Shown: positions 32,666 through 47,427, counted from the stretch's first letter. The stretch: 64,000 nt of DNA from Liolophura sinensis (GCF_032854445.1 NC_088302.1:26067080-26131079), one strand, 5' to 3'. Notes: generated from the sequence alone by a model not told the origin. Translations and numbers: made by a program.

Positions 32666-35190
32666 TACCATTAGGCTACTGAAGCTGTCGGTAAAATGGA
32701 ACTTCTTCCGTTGCAACCATACTGTGCATACTTTTAAATAGAGGTAGAGAATACTTATGTATCAAGTAATAATTGATACACAGATTATGATAGTGTTTTA
32801 CTGTTTACCTGACTTCACTTCCTGCTTCATCCCCATGACCTCAGAGGCCTTGGCGTTAAAGGTATAAAATTGGTCATGTTGATGGTGGTGGCTGTCATGT
32901 AAAGCAAGCATAGAGAGAGGAGGCCTCTAAAGGTAATGGTTTCCACCAAGAGTAGCCCTCGGTAACGCGGTGGTGGCTATCTTCTGATCAATGTCTGACT
33001 TTGAATCTTTAACAGTTTTCACCTTGCACCATACATTGCAGGATTGGTGAAGATCTGTCGCAGCTTATTGCTTGTGACGTTTGATCGAGGCGATCATATG
33101 ACACTTTTGGGGTATAAGCGCATGCTCTAACTAAGGGTATTCAGCAGGTCCCCGTTGTCCTTTGTTTATATTGCCTCTTAAAAGGCTTAAACAAGGCTTA
33201 GGTAGGCTTGTCACCGTGCTGGTGTATGTGATTAAAAACAGTTGAAAGACAGCCATGTTATGCTAGTGCTTATCGAATCTGCATTTCTGGAGTGCCATTT
33301 AAATGTGTATTTAAATCATTGCTAAGGTAAATGTTAAGAATGGTATTTCGAAAAAGTACTGCTTGTATTAAGTTCTGGTTTGACATACACGCAAAGCAGA
33401 ATAATAGAGATAGGAATGTTCCGTCGTTGATTCCTTTGTGCATATTAATCACCCTAAGATACAAATTTCACAACTTGACTCCATGTGTTAGAATCCATCT
33501 TTTGGTGCATACTATGTGAGGTGCCTGAAAGGTATGTGGTAAGTTAAAGTTTTGGGTTCATTTGCCTACATGTAGACGAGCTCTGTGTTTGTTTTACGAA
33601 TTCTTTTAGATGTGTTGAAATATTGTCCGTGACTGCATGTATAATGGATAGGCAGTGCTCATTTTCTGTTTTCATGTCAGATAAATGTCTTAATTTGCAC
33701 GAAGTCTTCACAATGTGTCCTAATAAATTTTTGTTGATATATGTCGAATTTAGTGGATTTTTAACATGCTATAACGTTTACGCTACACTAAACAGTTGGC
33801 ACTGGAACAAAAATTACATTGTGTACAAGGAACGCAACTCAAGGGAGGTCACTCTAAGCGACTAATTATACCCTTGTACATATTGTGCACGACCGCGTCT
33901 TTCGGTTCAACTCCCGTAGATTAGATCTGGAGACGAGATGTTTTCTACCAGTATACCAATCGTTTCACTGAAATCATTGCTTATGCCCTACATTTGTTTT
34001 GGCTAAATTGCTATCTATCGAACTTTCACTGTGGTATTTGTTTGAAGATGATACATGTATTTAGTACCGATGCCTAAGCCTTTACCTATGTAGGACAATT
34101 AGCAAAAGCAAAAGATTGGTATATGTGGTAGGTACATGTAGCAACCGTTGGTGTGTCTGGAACATTGTTTCCGCTAATTATAGATGAAATGCTTTGCTTT
34201 TACATGTCCTATATTACAGAACACTGGATGAAAATAATGCAGATACATGTAGCTGTGATAATTTTGTAGGCTGAAATGTTTACAAATGCACTCAATACCC
34301 ACACGTTCATTGTTCAAATCCAGCCCAGCTAGGCTTGTTTATTCGTCTGAGTGATCTTACCAGCTTTCCTGCTTTAAAACAGATTTAGCTGGATTGTGTT
34401 TTCTTCAGAGGTAAATTGCATAAAAGCACACTCGTGTATACATGTAGGGAACAATGCTAACGTACAACGTCTGTTCTGCATGGGTACAATATTACGATGC
34501 TGACAGTCGATATTACGGTGATATTCCAGCAACCTGTGGATGGTCGTGTGTTTCCCAAATGCTCCGCCCAGTTTCCTGCCACTATTGGATTAAAGCTGTC
34601 CACCGCCGTATAATTGAAAAATATTCTTTAGTAGGGCGTAAAACTCCAACAGAATAAATAAATAAATACAGCTATACAATGCCATATGAACATCTCCCAC
34701 AGCATGGGCGAAAGATGCAGGTGCACACTAAATGGCATACACCTTACAGCACAAGTGCTGCTGTCTACGCTCGATTTACATCACTTTCACCACTAGGCTA
34801 CGTGTGGCTTGATGTTTGAAGGTGTGTGACGCACGTAGACTTAGGCTTTGCCTCACAACTAGTGTCCTCGCGCGGAACTATTTAATCAGCATTCTTCAAT
34901 GAAAATGCTTCAGATGTTGTTGGAATCATACGGTAATGCTTTAGATACAGAGAGTAAACGTGTATGAAGTGTAATTAGAAACAAAGTAAGGTTAAGTTTT
35001 TCTTTTTTCTGACATCAGTCCCTACCTCATCAGTTACCACAGCGACTTCGGCGTTGTTCAAGATATTTGTGCAAAAACTTGCTAGCCGTGACAGTGATGT
35101 AAAGCGAGCGTTAAAGAGCGGTGCATGCGCGGTAATGTGTATGGCAGAGGGAATGGCGGTCTTCATCATATAGAAGAACAGTTGTCAGTG
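32666..35190. other. No gene seen
   Basis: AT-rich sequence without supported coding segments. A SINE body and tail copy occupies about 34525-34670 (GTGGATGGTCGTGTGTTTCC to GCGTAAAACTCC and (AAATA)n), plus orientation. Confidence 0.5.
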
Positions 35191-35219
35191 GTTTATCACA
35201 ACATGAACATTCCTGTTGA

Positions 35220-35455
35220 GGAAGACCTCCCACTGGCTCGAACCAATTAGTCGCCGCGGCCGGCTGATCGCTAACCAATTACATGGGCGTCGCACTCTCG
35301 AATCCAGAATCACCTGTTTCGTCTGGGAATACAAATGAGGTTTGTTCGAGGGCGGTCATGTCCACAAGGTTAAGCCCGGTACATCCCTTCAGATCAAGAA
35401 GTGAAATAATTCATCGTAGGGCGTGAAAGCCCAAGTAAATAAATAAATAAATAAA
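35220..35455 (+). mobile_element. Degraded SINE
   Basis: Weak body similarity, then AAGTGAAATAATTCATCGTA, GGGCGTGAAAGCCCAAG and (TAAA)n. It is older than the other copies and lies directly upstream of a hairpin cluster. Confidence 0.6.
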
Positions 35456-35533
35456 CAATTAACATTTAAGCTTTCATTACTTCGGCTTACACATGGTCTG
35501 ATGCATTTAAGTTTGATTGGGAAAGTCGATGCA

Positions 35534-35654
35534 TCTGTCGCTATGAATTTATAGCGACAGAAACAGCGAAGGGTTATACAGTCTCGTGACAGTTCCAGTC
35601 ACGAGACGAGGAACAAGAGCTTACGTGGACCTATACATAGGCCACGTGTGAGCT
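35534..35654. repeat. Cluster of three successive inverted repeats (hairpins)
   Basis: First: TCTGTCGCTAT (35534-35544) and its exact reverse complement at 35551-35561, 6-base loop. Second: GTCTCGTGAC (35581-35590) and its exact reverse complement at 35598-35607, 7-base loop. Third: AGCTTACGTGGACCTAT (35618-35634) and an imperfect complement at 35637-35654. No open reading frame spans them. Confidence 0.85.
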
Positions 35655-35659
35655 GTATA

Positions 35660-38600
35660 GTGGCTGTAGCTCGAAGTCATTTATATTTTAATTATTGTGT
35701 TTTTTTTATGCTATCAGGAAATAACATCGCTCTGCCCTGTATATATAAACTAGATGCGTCCCTAACTGGTTTTTTTTTTGTTGATGTAACCATGGCATCA
35801 AAATAACCAGAGGCAAAATCTGACTCTACCCAAGCGTGCTTACGCTGACGGTTACGTTTACATAACCACAGTATATTGATGGATCGGTTATCTCCCCTCA
35901 TTTAGTAGCGCTCCGTTATAACACATGGTGTCAGCAGGACGTTGAGCACTTTTGTGACCTCTTCTGTCCTCGTTCACACTGTCTACATAGCGTGGTTCTG
36001 AAACGATTTAGTTGTGATTTGGTCTTTCACTACACCGGGAGTAGCCATATGGCTGTAGACGGATGGGAGAGTCCGAGTCCAAGCAAAGGAAAGGGCGCTG
36101 GGAACAAGAGAGGTACAAGTAACTTTGTCGCCCTAGGATATAAACAGCTGGTCACCTATGATGAAGACACAATCCAACACTGCCGTCAAAAGTCGATCAA
36201 AAAGGCGATTTTTTTATAGGATGTTATTTTAATTGTTTATGCAAACCCATAAGATGTAGCAATTTTTACAACCACTCGCACGATGGCTTAAAAATGCCGA
36301 CAACTGTTCCAACAATCTCGTCTGTTTGCAACTTAACCATCATTAGGTGGATTACAGATGACACACTAGAGCCTCGGAGCGTACACAGGTTTCAGTAACA
36401 GTATGAGTTACAGCATTCTGTCCATTCTGCGAGTCCAGTCATTAGAATGGAGCTTAATTTGCACTAACAAAGTTAAACTTTGCTTGGAGTCAACACTGTG
36501 AATAAGGCATACTGATTGCGTCTCTTTGCACTAATTCCTTATCTAATAATCTTTCTTATTTGTGTGAGGATATACAGCTGTGGATTTTCGTTTGGAAAGA
36601 GTTGGTCTTCGACGTCATTTTTGCGTTGATCTCTCAAGACAATGATACCTCAAGATCTTCCAACGTTGTGTGGCTGAAAATGTTTTGTAGTAACCCATAA
36701 AAGTGCGTGCTGTGCAAACTGTTCCATATTGAAATACTATATTGCATGTAGATATTTAGTTTTACTTGAAAATACCGATAGAGAAAGCGACACGGTGTGT
36801 TATGGGTGTGTTTGTCTTTGGTAAACAAATATATGTATAAACTCTTAAACGTCCATCAAGCCAAGTTTTCGAGTGACCAGACAATAGCACATGTTCTTCA
36901 CGGTTTCAACCTCTTACAAATACGTAACCTTACAATTGTTACTGATCTGGTTCGGCATGTTAGGTGGCTTAGCGCTTAATTCTTCTGTGTCGGCGGTGAT
37001 CGACAGAGCAGCATCATTTAAGGTGGAAGTGTAAATATTATTGGAGCCAGAACATTTTAGGTGACGGTTTCAAGGTAAAACCCTCATACATCCCGTCCCT
37101 TTGCCCACAACCACCCACAGAAAGACCATGCAATCTTATATCAATGCTTTAGGGCCAGTCAGTCAAACAAGTTATCGAACGCAAGCAGATAAACAATTAA
37201 TCAAGACAAAATTTACCAAATCTATCAATTAATCTCCGAGAAAATGTTTTACATCTGCATGCTTTGGCAATGACCTATGTTTCTATCCGTGATGTAGCTT
37301 TATTATTGTTTGGTAAACATTTGCCAGTAAGTATACGAGGGACGTGTGGAGGTGTACAGCATTCGCTTACAAATGGCGCTTAATCTTCCGATCGAATAAG
37401 GCCTCTCTGTTTTAGTATAAAATTGAACCAATCAACCAGTTAAGCGCAAATGAGTGACTGACAAAGGTAGCACAATCTACCCTCCAGGCTGTATGAAGGG
37501 ACCTACGTCCAACTGGGAGGTAGAACATTCTTCTACTTACGGCTGTGTGCACTTAGCAATTGACTGATTGGAAATCAATGGTCGCCACAAGTGATAAAAC
37601 CAACGCCTAGCAGACCACTGTAGCCACGACATTAATTAATTGTCAATTATAATCGCACGGGTGGGACTTTCCCATGTCACTCATCATCTTGTCCTCACCT
37701 TGGATAGTTCGGTGCTCCGGGCTACCACATGGAAAAACGCGAGATTTCTGCTACAATTTTCATGTCGCTAGCTTTTCATAGAGCCCGCACGTTGTTGTGG
37801 AACCGGTCTGTCCAGCAATGCGCATATATATACACCGGTGATTGCTAGAACGGAAAGGAAAATTTCCTGCAGAGTGGTGAAAGTTGGACATGATATCTCT
37901 GTGCACGCAAGGCTGCTATAGATAAATGGGAATTGGAATTGGTTTGCTTAAGGCAAATGCTATCTACATGAGCCATTTTCACGGTACTGTTTCCTGCTAA
38001 CGCCATCGGCTCAGAAAATATTGACTTTGCGCTGATAATTCGTGTACTTATTAACCCTCTGTGTGAGTGTTGTGCAGGCAGAGGATTCGTTATGTTTGTG
38101 GATAAATCTAAACATGTTACTCGGAATCTGGCAGAACATATGTACCTTATACAACTGCTAATAATATCGTAGATGTTCTCGAAGCGATTAAATAAACGTT
38201 CATTGTTTGATTAATAATAAATTAAGTACTGGATGTAAACTGGATGAAATGAAAAATGGATAATGTCACAGGGACATTATGCTGACAGTTCAATAGTATG
38301 TTAAAATATTACAGCGAAACTGCCAGTAACTGCTTATCTGAGAAGAAATAAACGTTCCTTTCCTTGCTCTTTTCGTCTAAACCTTTCAAATATACCATGT
38401 GTCCATGGAGCTAGACTACAGTCTTTTTCAAGTACCGATATACATCTACCACTTTTAAAGTTGGAACCAATATTCGTCAGTGACTCAGTGGTTTCCGATT
38501 TGGCTAATGTTTAAATCTAAATCGTTGGAAATCTGGGCCGTTGTTGTCGTTGTTGTCGTTGGAAATCTGGGCCAGAGGTGTAATGCTAAAGCCGTGCAAT

Positions 38601-41600
38601 GATCTGAATAGAAACCACATAACCTTGCATTAGACGGTCGTATTCTAAGCAAGTTTGTGGTCATTTGTTTACGTGAAAGTCTGCTGTAAATACTGGACAC
38701 TTGTTAATAGATGATGTACACCCGTTCTTGCCTGCCGTGTGACCTCTGACATGCCCTTTTCCTGCCAATGGTGCTCTCTAGCGCTCGTCATTCGCATATT
38801 CCGTGTAAGTTCAATCAGATACAGATTTATTCCCCTTTGCACATAGGATTGAAAACATTCCTGGAGCAGACATTGCCAATCCATCCGATCGTTAAGTTCA
38901 CATGCTACCATGGCGATCAGTACGTTGTCGTGGCTGTCACGTGCACCTAATGCTTCGAGGGATTAGTTAAGCCAGGCCTTCGTCTGACCGTCCAGTAACC
39001 TACAACAAAAAACTGGAAGTGTGAGGACAATTGTGATAAACAGTTAATGTGTAAAGTGTTCTACGAAGTGCCTCAAGAGCTAACATTGAGAAGGCATATT
39101 AGTCATATGTCACATCTCACCTGTTGAAACCCAAGGTCATCTTCTTGATGAGTGGCATTCTATCGGTAGCTTATCGTATCAAAATGCATTTCTTTGTGAC
39201 ACATAATTTATTGTTTGTGTACATCATATACGCGCAAAAAGACATACATTCCGATGAATGCAAATGTTTGTTGTATAGCTTTTATTCCAGTGACAACCTA
39301 CTGCACATAATAATAATAATAATAAAAAAACATTTCTCGCCTTAACAATGACAAATGTTGGCTTTACGTTTCATACTTTTTCAATTCCAAAAAGCCTACC
39401 TTTGCACTGTACGCTTTAACCAGTTACATAATGCAATACAAACACCTGAATACATGTTTCCATGGCAACTGATATGAGCCTATAAGCATCGACCAGCCAT
39501 GGTTCCTAGGCACGTTAATGTATATACGTATGTACACACGCATATATATACATATTCGGTCTTATATCTCTGGCACATCTATCATTTATTAAACATACAT
39601 GTTCTGTTCAACGAGGAAAAGACTTGCATTCGCTCGCCGCAGGCGAAAACTGTGCTTTGAATATAATATAAAGTAACCAGTAAATACGCCGTCCTATGTG
39701 GCCGTATAAAGCCTACATACACCAGGATATATGGTTATATTTATATAAGCATGATGACACACAGGTGATTCCGAAGGTTTAAAACATTATCTCAACAGAC
39801 AAGTGGAAAGTTAATAATTTCACTTCAAATATCAAGGCAGAAAATGTCCTTGTGTTGCCATTATCCATATACCTATATACAGCGTTGTCAAAGCCAAGTA
39901 ATCTCAAAAGCAGGAGCTGCACTACCCTGACAATACTGGACATACTGCATGGATGAAATGCACTGTTTTGTGAAATTAACAGCTTGTAACAGGACGAAAG
40001 GATTTCAAATAAAAAAAATGTGGTCTAGAAAAGTACTGTCAGGTCGTTTCAACATACATGCCCAGGAGAGGTCCATGTCATCACATTTGCTCCGTGACGT
40101 CTTCTCAGTCACTCTAGCTACTCGAAGGCCCATATCGTTTGTGGATTACCGACATTACAGGAGAACAAATAAAAGTTTTATATGTGTAATTCTGCCAGTT
40201 TTGTAAATAAGATAAAACTATTTATTTGGTGAATCTTAGGATATGTCAAAATCGACATTTGTGTAATACCTATAGATTAGAAACAGACTTAATTCCATGG
40301 TAAACAGTAAAATCACAGCCTCCACTGACAGGCTTGACTGAGAATTGTCACACGCTAAAGAGAAATTATCTTTGCTTTTCTTATCTTTTAATTTAAAAAA
40401 AAAAATGAAACATAACCCCTAATTATGCATGAAATTAGAATGGACATTAGGGCGTTATCCGGAGATTAACAGAATGTTCTTTTTTCCGCCTGGAAAATAA
40501 TATACCTTCTGTGCATAATATTCATATATCTGGACACAACTGTTTTATTGGTAACATAAAAATGTTCAGCGGATATTTCGATACAGACAGGGGCTATCCA
40601 GACTGACTGCGAGAGTTCACTTTACACACTATTTTTCAAAATAAATACTCATTTCAGCATCGTTTTATTTAGAATTTGAAGTAGTTAATAACGGTGTAAC
40701 ATCATCGTTCTACGAATAAACACCCAAGTGATTATTTTTAGGACGAAAAGACGGCAGATTTTGGAATTTCGTGTTTGTTGGATTGAGGGAATTGTAGCCT
40801 TCAGCGACCTCGCCGTGTATTTCAGGATTTACCTACTTGAAAAGGTATATATGTTTTGTTGTCTAACATTAGTTTTTAACAGATTTTTAAAATCTAGCCT
40901 ACATTTCGCGTCGTTTAATTATGCCTCGTAATGTATATTTGTAAAAATAATGTTAAACACAGAGCCGGGAATAAAGAAAACAGATATTATCTCTCCTGCT
41001 ATATACGCTGTTCGCCCAGTTGTCCGTGGGGCACGCCAGAGGGCGAGAGTAATAAGAGCTACGGATCCTACATGTATATATAGATACAAACAGGTTCCAT
41101 TATAACTAACCTTCCTCAATTAAATAGAACGTCCAAACGCTCTCTTCATTTGTTTAACCTGCATGGGCACAGCACTATTTTCTCTTTAGATTTTTCTTTT
41201 TTCTTCTCTGAGCAGTTTACATAGCAATTGAACACTCAGAAAAAGGTGCCATTGAGCTCTTTTGTGATTTGTCTACTCACACGTTCTGAATTAATAACTT
41301 ATATTTGAGAGTCGGCGCTGAAAATAGGACCAGCTGTTCATCCTGATCCTCGTATTCTGTCTGATACAAGGGTTACATGTAACTGCTCAGGTCTTTCAGC
41401 AAGGAAAAATGTGACAAATGGCACGCAAGTCCGGATAGATGCAAAAGAACAACTGCTGTGTGAAGGCCGCGTGCATGTTGTTGCCGTACAGATAGACATT
41501 TGTACACAGTCGTGTTTACACGCTATGCACTACAACCGTTTATGTGTGACGAAATACGTGTAAAGTAGTGCATCACGATAGAGGTTGTCAGCATATTGTA

Positions 41601-43780
41601 TGTATGTACGTATACATGCTGACTTATTGTTGAGGTGCCGAAGAAAAACAAACGGAAACAAAAATTAATATTGTCAATATATAAATTAAACTTGAGTATA
41701 GGACAAGCTCTTGGATAAATGACAACAGCTCAGAACTCCTCTACAGTGACAAGTCTCGCCCTATTCCTAAATATGGGATTTTTTTGACCTGCATTATTTA
41801 TAAAATAAATCTCCATGCATGGATGACGGATAAACATTTTTGCATTATAAGAACGAAAATTGAAATTGACCAAACCTTTTACAAGACTGAGTGACTCACA
41901 TACATCGTAAGTATTGTCACAAGATTTGTACTATCGAAAGATAACTAGGGGATAATTTTTTTTCATGAAATAAACTAACATACAAAATTCCGTTTATAAA
42001 ACGCTATCATGAAGTATTATCAAATTGTATACTGGAAACGCCCAGTGGCCTATGCATTTAATAAAATAACAAGTGCACATTTGCCTATTTTGTTACACGG
42101 AGCATATTGCAGAAACAACAGGATATTTTCACAGGTAGCATGTGAAAAAGTGGATGGGTAATAAATACTCGCTGTCCATGTACGTATTAAAGCTGCATGC
42201 ATCCACGCACACTGCATCCAGGATAATACCGTATGACCATCCATTTGATTAGATTCATGCCTGATGGCCCAGATTTATTTATTGCTCGCGAATTAATCGT
42301 TTTTTCGGCTACGATTTTAACCACAGCAACAAATAAATACATGGTAACAAAAGCTGCATATTGCGATTAACATTGCTGCATTTTTTACCTAGTTCTGCTT
42401 ATGCCCTGGTGCTAAGGGAGCGTGTATTGCTACTAGTTAAGTATTTACATGAACAAGTTGTTTGTTTGTCAAAAACGTACTTGCCGCATAAGTCTGTGCG
42501 AAATATTACATTATTGAAACGTCGATATAACAGTTCACTTGTTTTTCCTTATTTATAAGTGCCAGTATTATTAGGTCTTTTTGTCACATTTTTAGAAGGA
42601 CTTGGACAAGACTATGCCACCCAAAATACTCATACTCAGACATTTCTTCTGTGACGGTTATGATTGAAATCGACTCATCGGTGTCAATCACTGATAGAGA
42701 CTCCTTTTTAACGAACAATACTTAATTTGTCAAAATTCAAAAAAGCAATAATGAATGAGGGGTAATAAGGTAAACATCGTCAAAGATAGTGGAGACCAAC
42801 CGTTTTATAATAGCAGATTCTGGTCAAAATAATTCTGTCCAATATTTTCTTGAAAAATCATTGGGCGACCATAATTTCTTTTGCCAGATAACCACGTTTT
42901 TCTGACATTGCAGCTTGAAAGATGGACGAAGCTGGTCAGAAAAAGAGCCAAACTGAAGATAAACATGCATGTAGCCCATGGTCCCTTAAAGCAGACCTGT
43001 GCCAACACAAACACTATTTTTCTAAATGTCTCTTCACGCGTACCCTCGCACTGCCTGTGTCGTCCTGCACTTGGTTATTACATTAACACTTCGTCTTCAC
43101 ATCTTAAACAAAATGTGGTATCACTTTATTTTTGAAAACCCCTTTACAGGGCACAATCGGTCAGGTCGTTGTATGCCTATCTCAGGAAGAGTCAGGTTAA
43201 TGATCCCAATATTGTCTTCTAGACTAGTGACTAGGCCTGGTTTCCTGTTTTAATTATCTCATAGCCGATTATAAGTCATTAAGGTTAATCTACAATATCG
43301 GGCATGTGCGCATGTTTTGGGTAATAATGAAGGCAGAGCAGAGAGGAGGGGAGGCGGGGGGGGGGGGGGTGTCATCATAGTTCTCGTTTGATCAACTGGC
43401 GATATGTCCAATCATTCCTCAAAATCAGCTCTATGTATAATCAAAGGTCAAGGCCAATCATCGGCACGTATGAACGAAGGAAGGCAAAAAATAGGTCGCT
43501 TTACCTAAAGGTGTATATCCCATGTTTATGTTTAGACTAGAACTATAACGTCAGAACACAGTCGATCTCAACGTTTTACACGAACAACGTATACGTTATT
43601 TGCTCTGATCTAATTTCCGAGAACAGACATCTTTCAGCAAATACAGCAAATACTAGCCTAATTTCTATCCGAATGGATCAGCCCATTTATGGATCCACCC
43701 TGATCCGCTTCAGGAAATCTCTTCTACAATCCGGTCACCTGTTCTTTACACTTTGGACTGCAACCATTCATATTCTTTTT
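35660..43780. other. About 8 kb with no supported gene
   Basis: Unique AT-rich sequence. Small items: an (AAT)n tract near 39308-39326; a 17-base direct repeat CGTTGGAAATCTGGGCC around a GTTGTC-rich core at 38521-38575; a 13-base G run near 43360. No open frame with family features and no convincing exon borders were found by eye. Confidence 0.45.
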
Positions 43781-43784
43781 TCCA

Positions 43785-45170
43785 ATCCTTCAATCCATCC
43801 ATCCACCCATCAATACATCCAGCTATTCATCAACGTCGATCCATCTCTTAGTCCACGCACGCTGCCAACTACTTCAACCCTTCTCTCAATTCATACACTC
43901 AGAAAAATATTTCAGCCCATCCATTCACCCCTTCACCATTCAGCCTGTTTGTATAACCTAGCACCCAGATACCTGCTTCAGTCTTTCTCTCCATCCATCC
44001 ACACAGCCATCCACTTCAATCTCTACCTTGACCCATTCACCATTCATCCACTTCAGTCTGTGTGTATAACCTAGCACCCAGATACCTGCTTCAGTCTTTC
44101 TCTCCATCCATCTACACAGTCATCCACTTCAGTCTCTCCCTTCACCCATTCACCATTCATCCACTTCATCTGTGTGTATAACCTAGCACCCTGTCACCTG
44201 CTTCAGTCTTTCTCTCCATCCATCCACACAGTCATCCACTTCAATCTCTACCTTGACTCATTCACCATTCATCCACTTCAGTCTGTGTGTATAACCTAGC
44301 ACCTAGTCACCTGCTTCAGTCTTTCTCTCGATCCATCCACACAGTCATCCACTTCAGTCTCTCCCTATATCCATTCACCAATTATCCATTTCAGTTTGTG
44401 GGTATAACCTAGCACCCAGTCACCTGCTTCAGTCTTTCTCTCCATCCATCTACACAGTCATCCACTTCAATCTCTCCCTGGACCCATCCACCATTAATCC
44501 ACTTCATCTGTGTGTATAACCTAGCACCCTGTCACCTGCTTCAGTCTTTCTCTCCATCCATCCACACAGTCATCCACTTCAATCTCTCCCTTGACCCATC
44601 CACCATTAATCCACTTCATCTGTGGGTATAACCTAGCACCAAGTCACCTGCTTTAGTCTTTCTCTCCATCCATCCACACAGTCATCCACTTCAATCTCTC
44701 TCTATATCCATTCACCAATTATCCATTTCAGTCTGTGGGTATAACCTAGCACCTAGTCACTTGCTTCAGTCTTTCTCTCCATCCATCCACACAGTCATCC
44801 ACTTCAATCTCTCCCTTCACCCATTCACCATTCATCCACTTCAGTCTGTGTGTATAACCTAGCACCCAGTCACTCGCTTCAGTCTATCCTTCCATCCATC
44901 CATCCGCCCAGTCATCTACTTCAATATTTGTTTCCATCCATCCACCCAGTTATATAATTCAGTCACTTTCTCCATCCATCCACACTATCATCTGCTCAGT
45001 CACTCTCTCCATCCAGCCACATGATCATCTTTTTTAGCCCCCCTCTCCATCCATCCACCCACTTCCCTTTTTTTTCAATCACCCCGCCCATCCATTCATC
45101 TATTTCAATCACCCCGCCCACCCATCCATATATTTTCAATCACCCCGCCCGTCCATCCATTTTATCAATC
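43785..45170. repeat. ~113-bp satellite-like array of (CATC)n-rich units, about 9 copies
   Basis: The marker TATAACCTAGCACC recurs at about 43955, 44067, 44179, 44293, 44406, 44518, 44630, 44743 and 44856, a spacing of 112-114 bases. Each unit also has ACCTGCTTCAGTCTTTCTCT, CCATCCATCCACACAG and TCATCCACTTCA. From about 44900 to 45170 it decays into irregular CCATCCATCC and CAATCACCCCGCCC repeats. Confidence 0.92.
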
Positions 45171-45342
45171 ATCAAATGAAATGATGAAGTAGTATTTCCT
45201 TGGTGGGTTTGATGGCATGTCTGCCGGTTTTAACACTGGCACAGCGTTTTAATAAGAAGTAAGAATCGTTTTTTTTAAAACTTTACCATATTTGAAGTTT
45301 TTTAACTATGGATTTTGTATGCCAGGACAGTGTAAAATATTC

Positions 45343-45400
45343 ATGTATGCACACGCACTGTCCTGTGTCTTTCTTCACGGGACAATGCGTGTGCGTACGT
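45343..45400. other. Extended imperfect hairpin
   Basis: The arm at 45343-45367 (ATGTATGCACACGCACTG plus TCCTGTG) pairs with the arm at 45376-45400 (CACGGGACAATGCG plus TGTGCGTACGT) across an 8-base loop TCTTTCTT. The stem is about 25 pairs with a few mismatches or G-U pairs. The length resembles a short pre-miRNA or a MITE remnant; there is no evidence for either. Confidence 0.6.
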
Positions 45401-47427
45401 TGTGCGTACGGTAGTAAAGTCAGGATGAAACTTTAATAATTGTTTCAGGCTGTTTGATTGTGTTAACTCCATACTCACTAATGTTATGGTGACCGTATTT
45501 TTGTGTGTGTGCAACCAGCTTTGAGAAATTTCTGTCGAGCTTTCCTATGTTTGCCTGCAGGTTTGGACCGAGCACAAGTGTTACTGCATGGTACAAAATG
45601 TGTAGCTTTTCGGACATCATACATTCCTATTAATTTTTATGGAAATATGAGCGGATTATCCGTTTTTAAATGCCATCAATTTCATCTTCAGATGAACCTT
45701 TAAAATAGAAGATATGTATGATTTACTGAAGTTACACGGCACTACTAAATCTTACACATTTCAAGCACAATCTGTTGGTGCCGCTCCCACCAGAATCACA
45801 CGTTTGTCATTTTGATGAATAATTGTAAACTGGATGTGATTTGTAGGTATGAAGCGAATGGGCCATATCTAACTGACTCTAGCAATTTATACGTATATAT
45901 AAATCTCTCATGCGAGTAATAAGAAAAATATCTCTCTATGTTTGTTAACCAAGCATTTTAGCGTTAACGAACAGAAACTGTTTCACGTGATGTTTATTCA
46001 CTCCGTAAACCATCCAATATTTATGGCACGAGCAACGTTTGCTGTGTGTGCAGTGATACGCGGGGAATTGTCAAGATCGTCATGAGAGTTTCTCTACATT
46101 TGTCTTCTCAGACGTTAACGGCGTCGATGTACGCACGCTGTTTGTTTCAACCTATATTTACACCCATCACTTTTTTTCAGTTTACACCTTGCACCTCGAA
46201 GCCAAATAGTCTCTGTTTGATGTTTATATTCTGTTATACTACCAATGACTCCAGGAGTCGGTTATGTCAAGATGGAAAACAGACACGGTACAAACCGGAG
46301 GAGTTTACGCGAAGATATTTCTATTACAGTGGTCTAAATTAGTACTCTTTGTCATTGTCCCCAAGCAAAACTTGATGTCTATTTTACTTTGTTTTATTCG
46401 GATATCGAACTAATATATCACTTGGTTAAGACACAGAAAATGTAAGATGAGGTTCAGCATTAATTACTATCCTGCTGGGAAGTCAAGTCATCATACCTCT
46501 GTAATATGAAGACCTGGATACGGGGATAGGTTCAAGATCAAACATCTAGTTTGAATGTGGCCTTCAAACGACAAAGTACTCTGTTTATGGCTTCATATAT
46601 ACAAAGTTTATGTTTCCCATGCCCAAAATAAACACAATTACATTTATACCTGTTGTACCACTTCAAAAAAAAAAACTCACTGTACACATAGTCCATTTAA
46701 TGTCCATTACGGGGTCACGTTAATGTCTATTTTGGTCCTCAAGTCCGGTTATCTTCAAGACGAAACTGTAGGTTATCTTAATGAAGTGATCCATGAAGAC
46801 ATATAGATGACTTCAGATATAAAGATGTGTTTGATAGGGTTATATTCTACCGTTTTTTATTCTTAAATAACACTCTTACATAGGAAATAGAGCCTTTTGA
46901 AAACTGTTTCAGTAGCGAGTGCAACGCCCACATTCTTTGCACACCAACATATTTATACACATATTTTCTGTTTTCACTGTGTTTTACTTTTCACTTTTTA
47001 GCTGAATTACACTAAAAATTACAAATTGATGCCAAATATTTTATTTCTCTCGTTTATTCTTACTTTTGAATTTGCTTCATTTGTCTGTTTATTTGCTCTG
47101 AAAACTCAGTTATGTAATATTATGCAAGTACATGCAGGTTATATTCCTAATAAACTAGTGTATTCCTTATATGCATTAAGTTCTCGTGCCAAAAGACACT
47201 ACAACCTGTGGTAATATATAATGTGTAATAGTGGTATATCCAAGCAATAAAAGCAACAGATGCGAATATTTATAATTGCCATTTTTTTTAACACCAACCT
47301 ATATGATAAAAGCAATTTTAACTCAAGTGAAATCTATAATATCCAAGTTAAAATGACGCATTTTAATTAAGAGAACTTTACTTCATCACTAGCCATCTAA
47401 TAAAGCGTTTAGAAACAGACATGTGAC

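Noticed and set aside
43785-45170. Regular spacing suggesting a CRISPR-like array
   Set aside because: Units are contiguous and vary along their whole length, with no unique spacers, and the genome is clearly eukaryotic.
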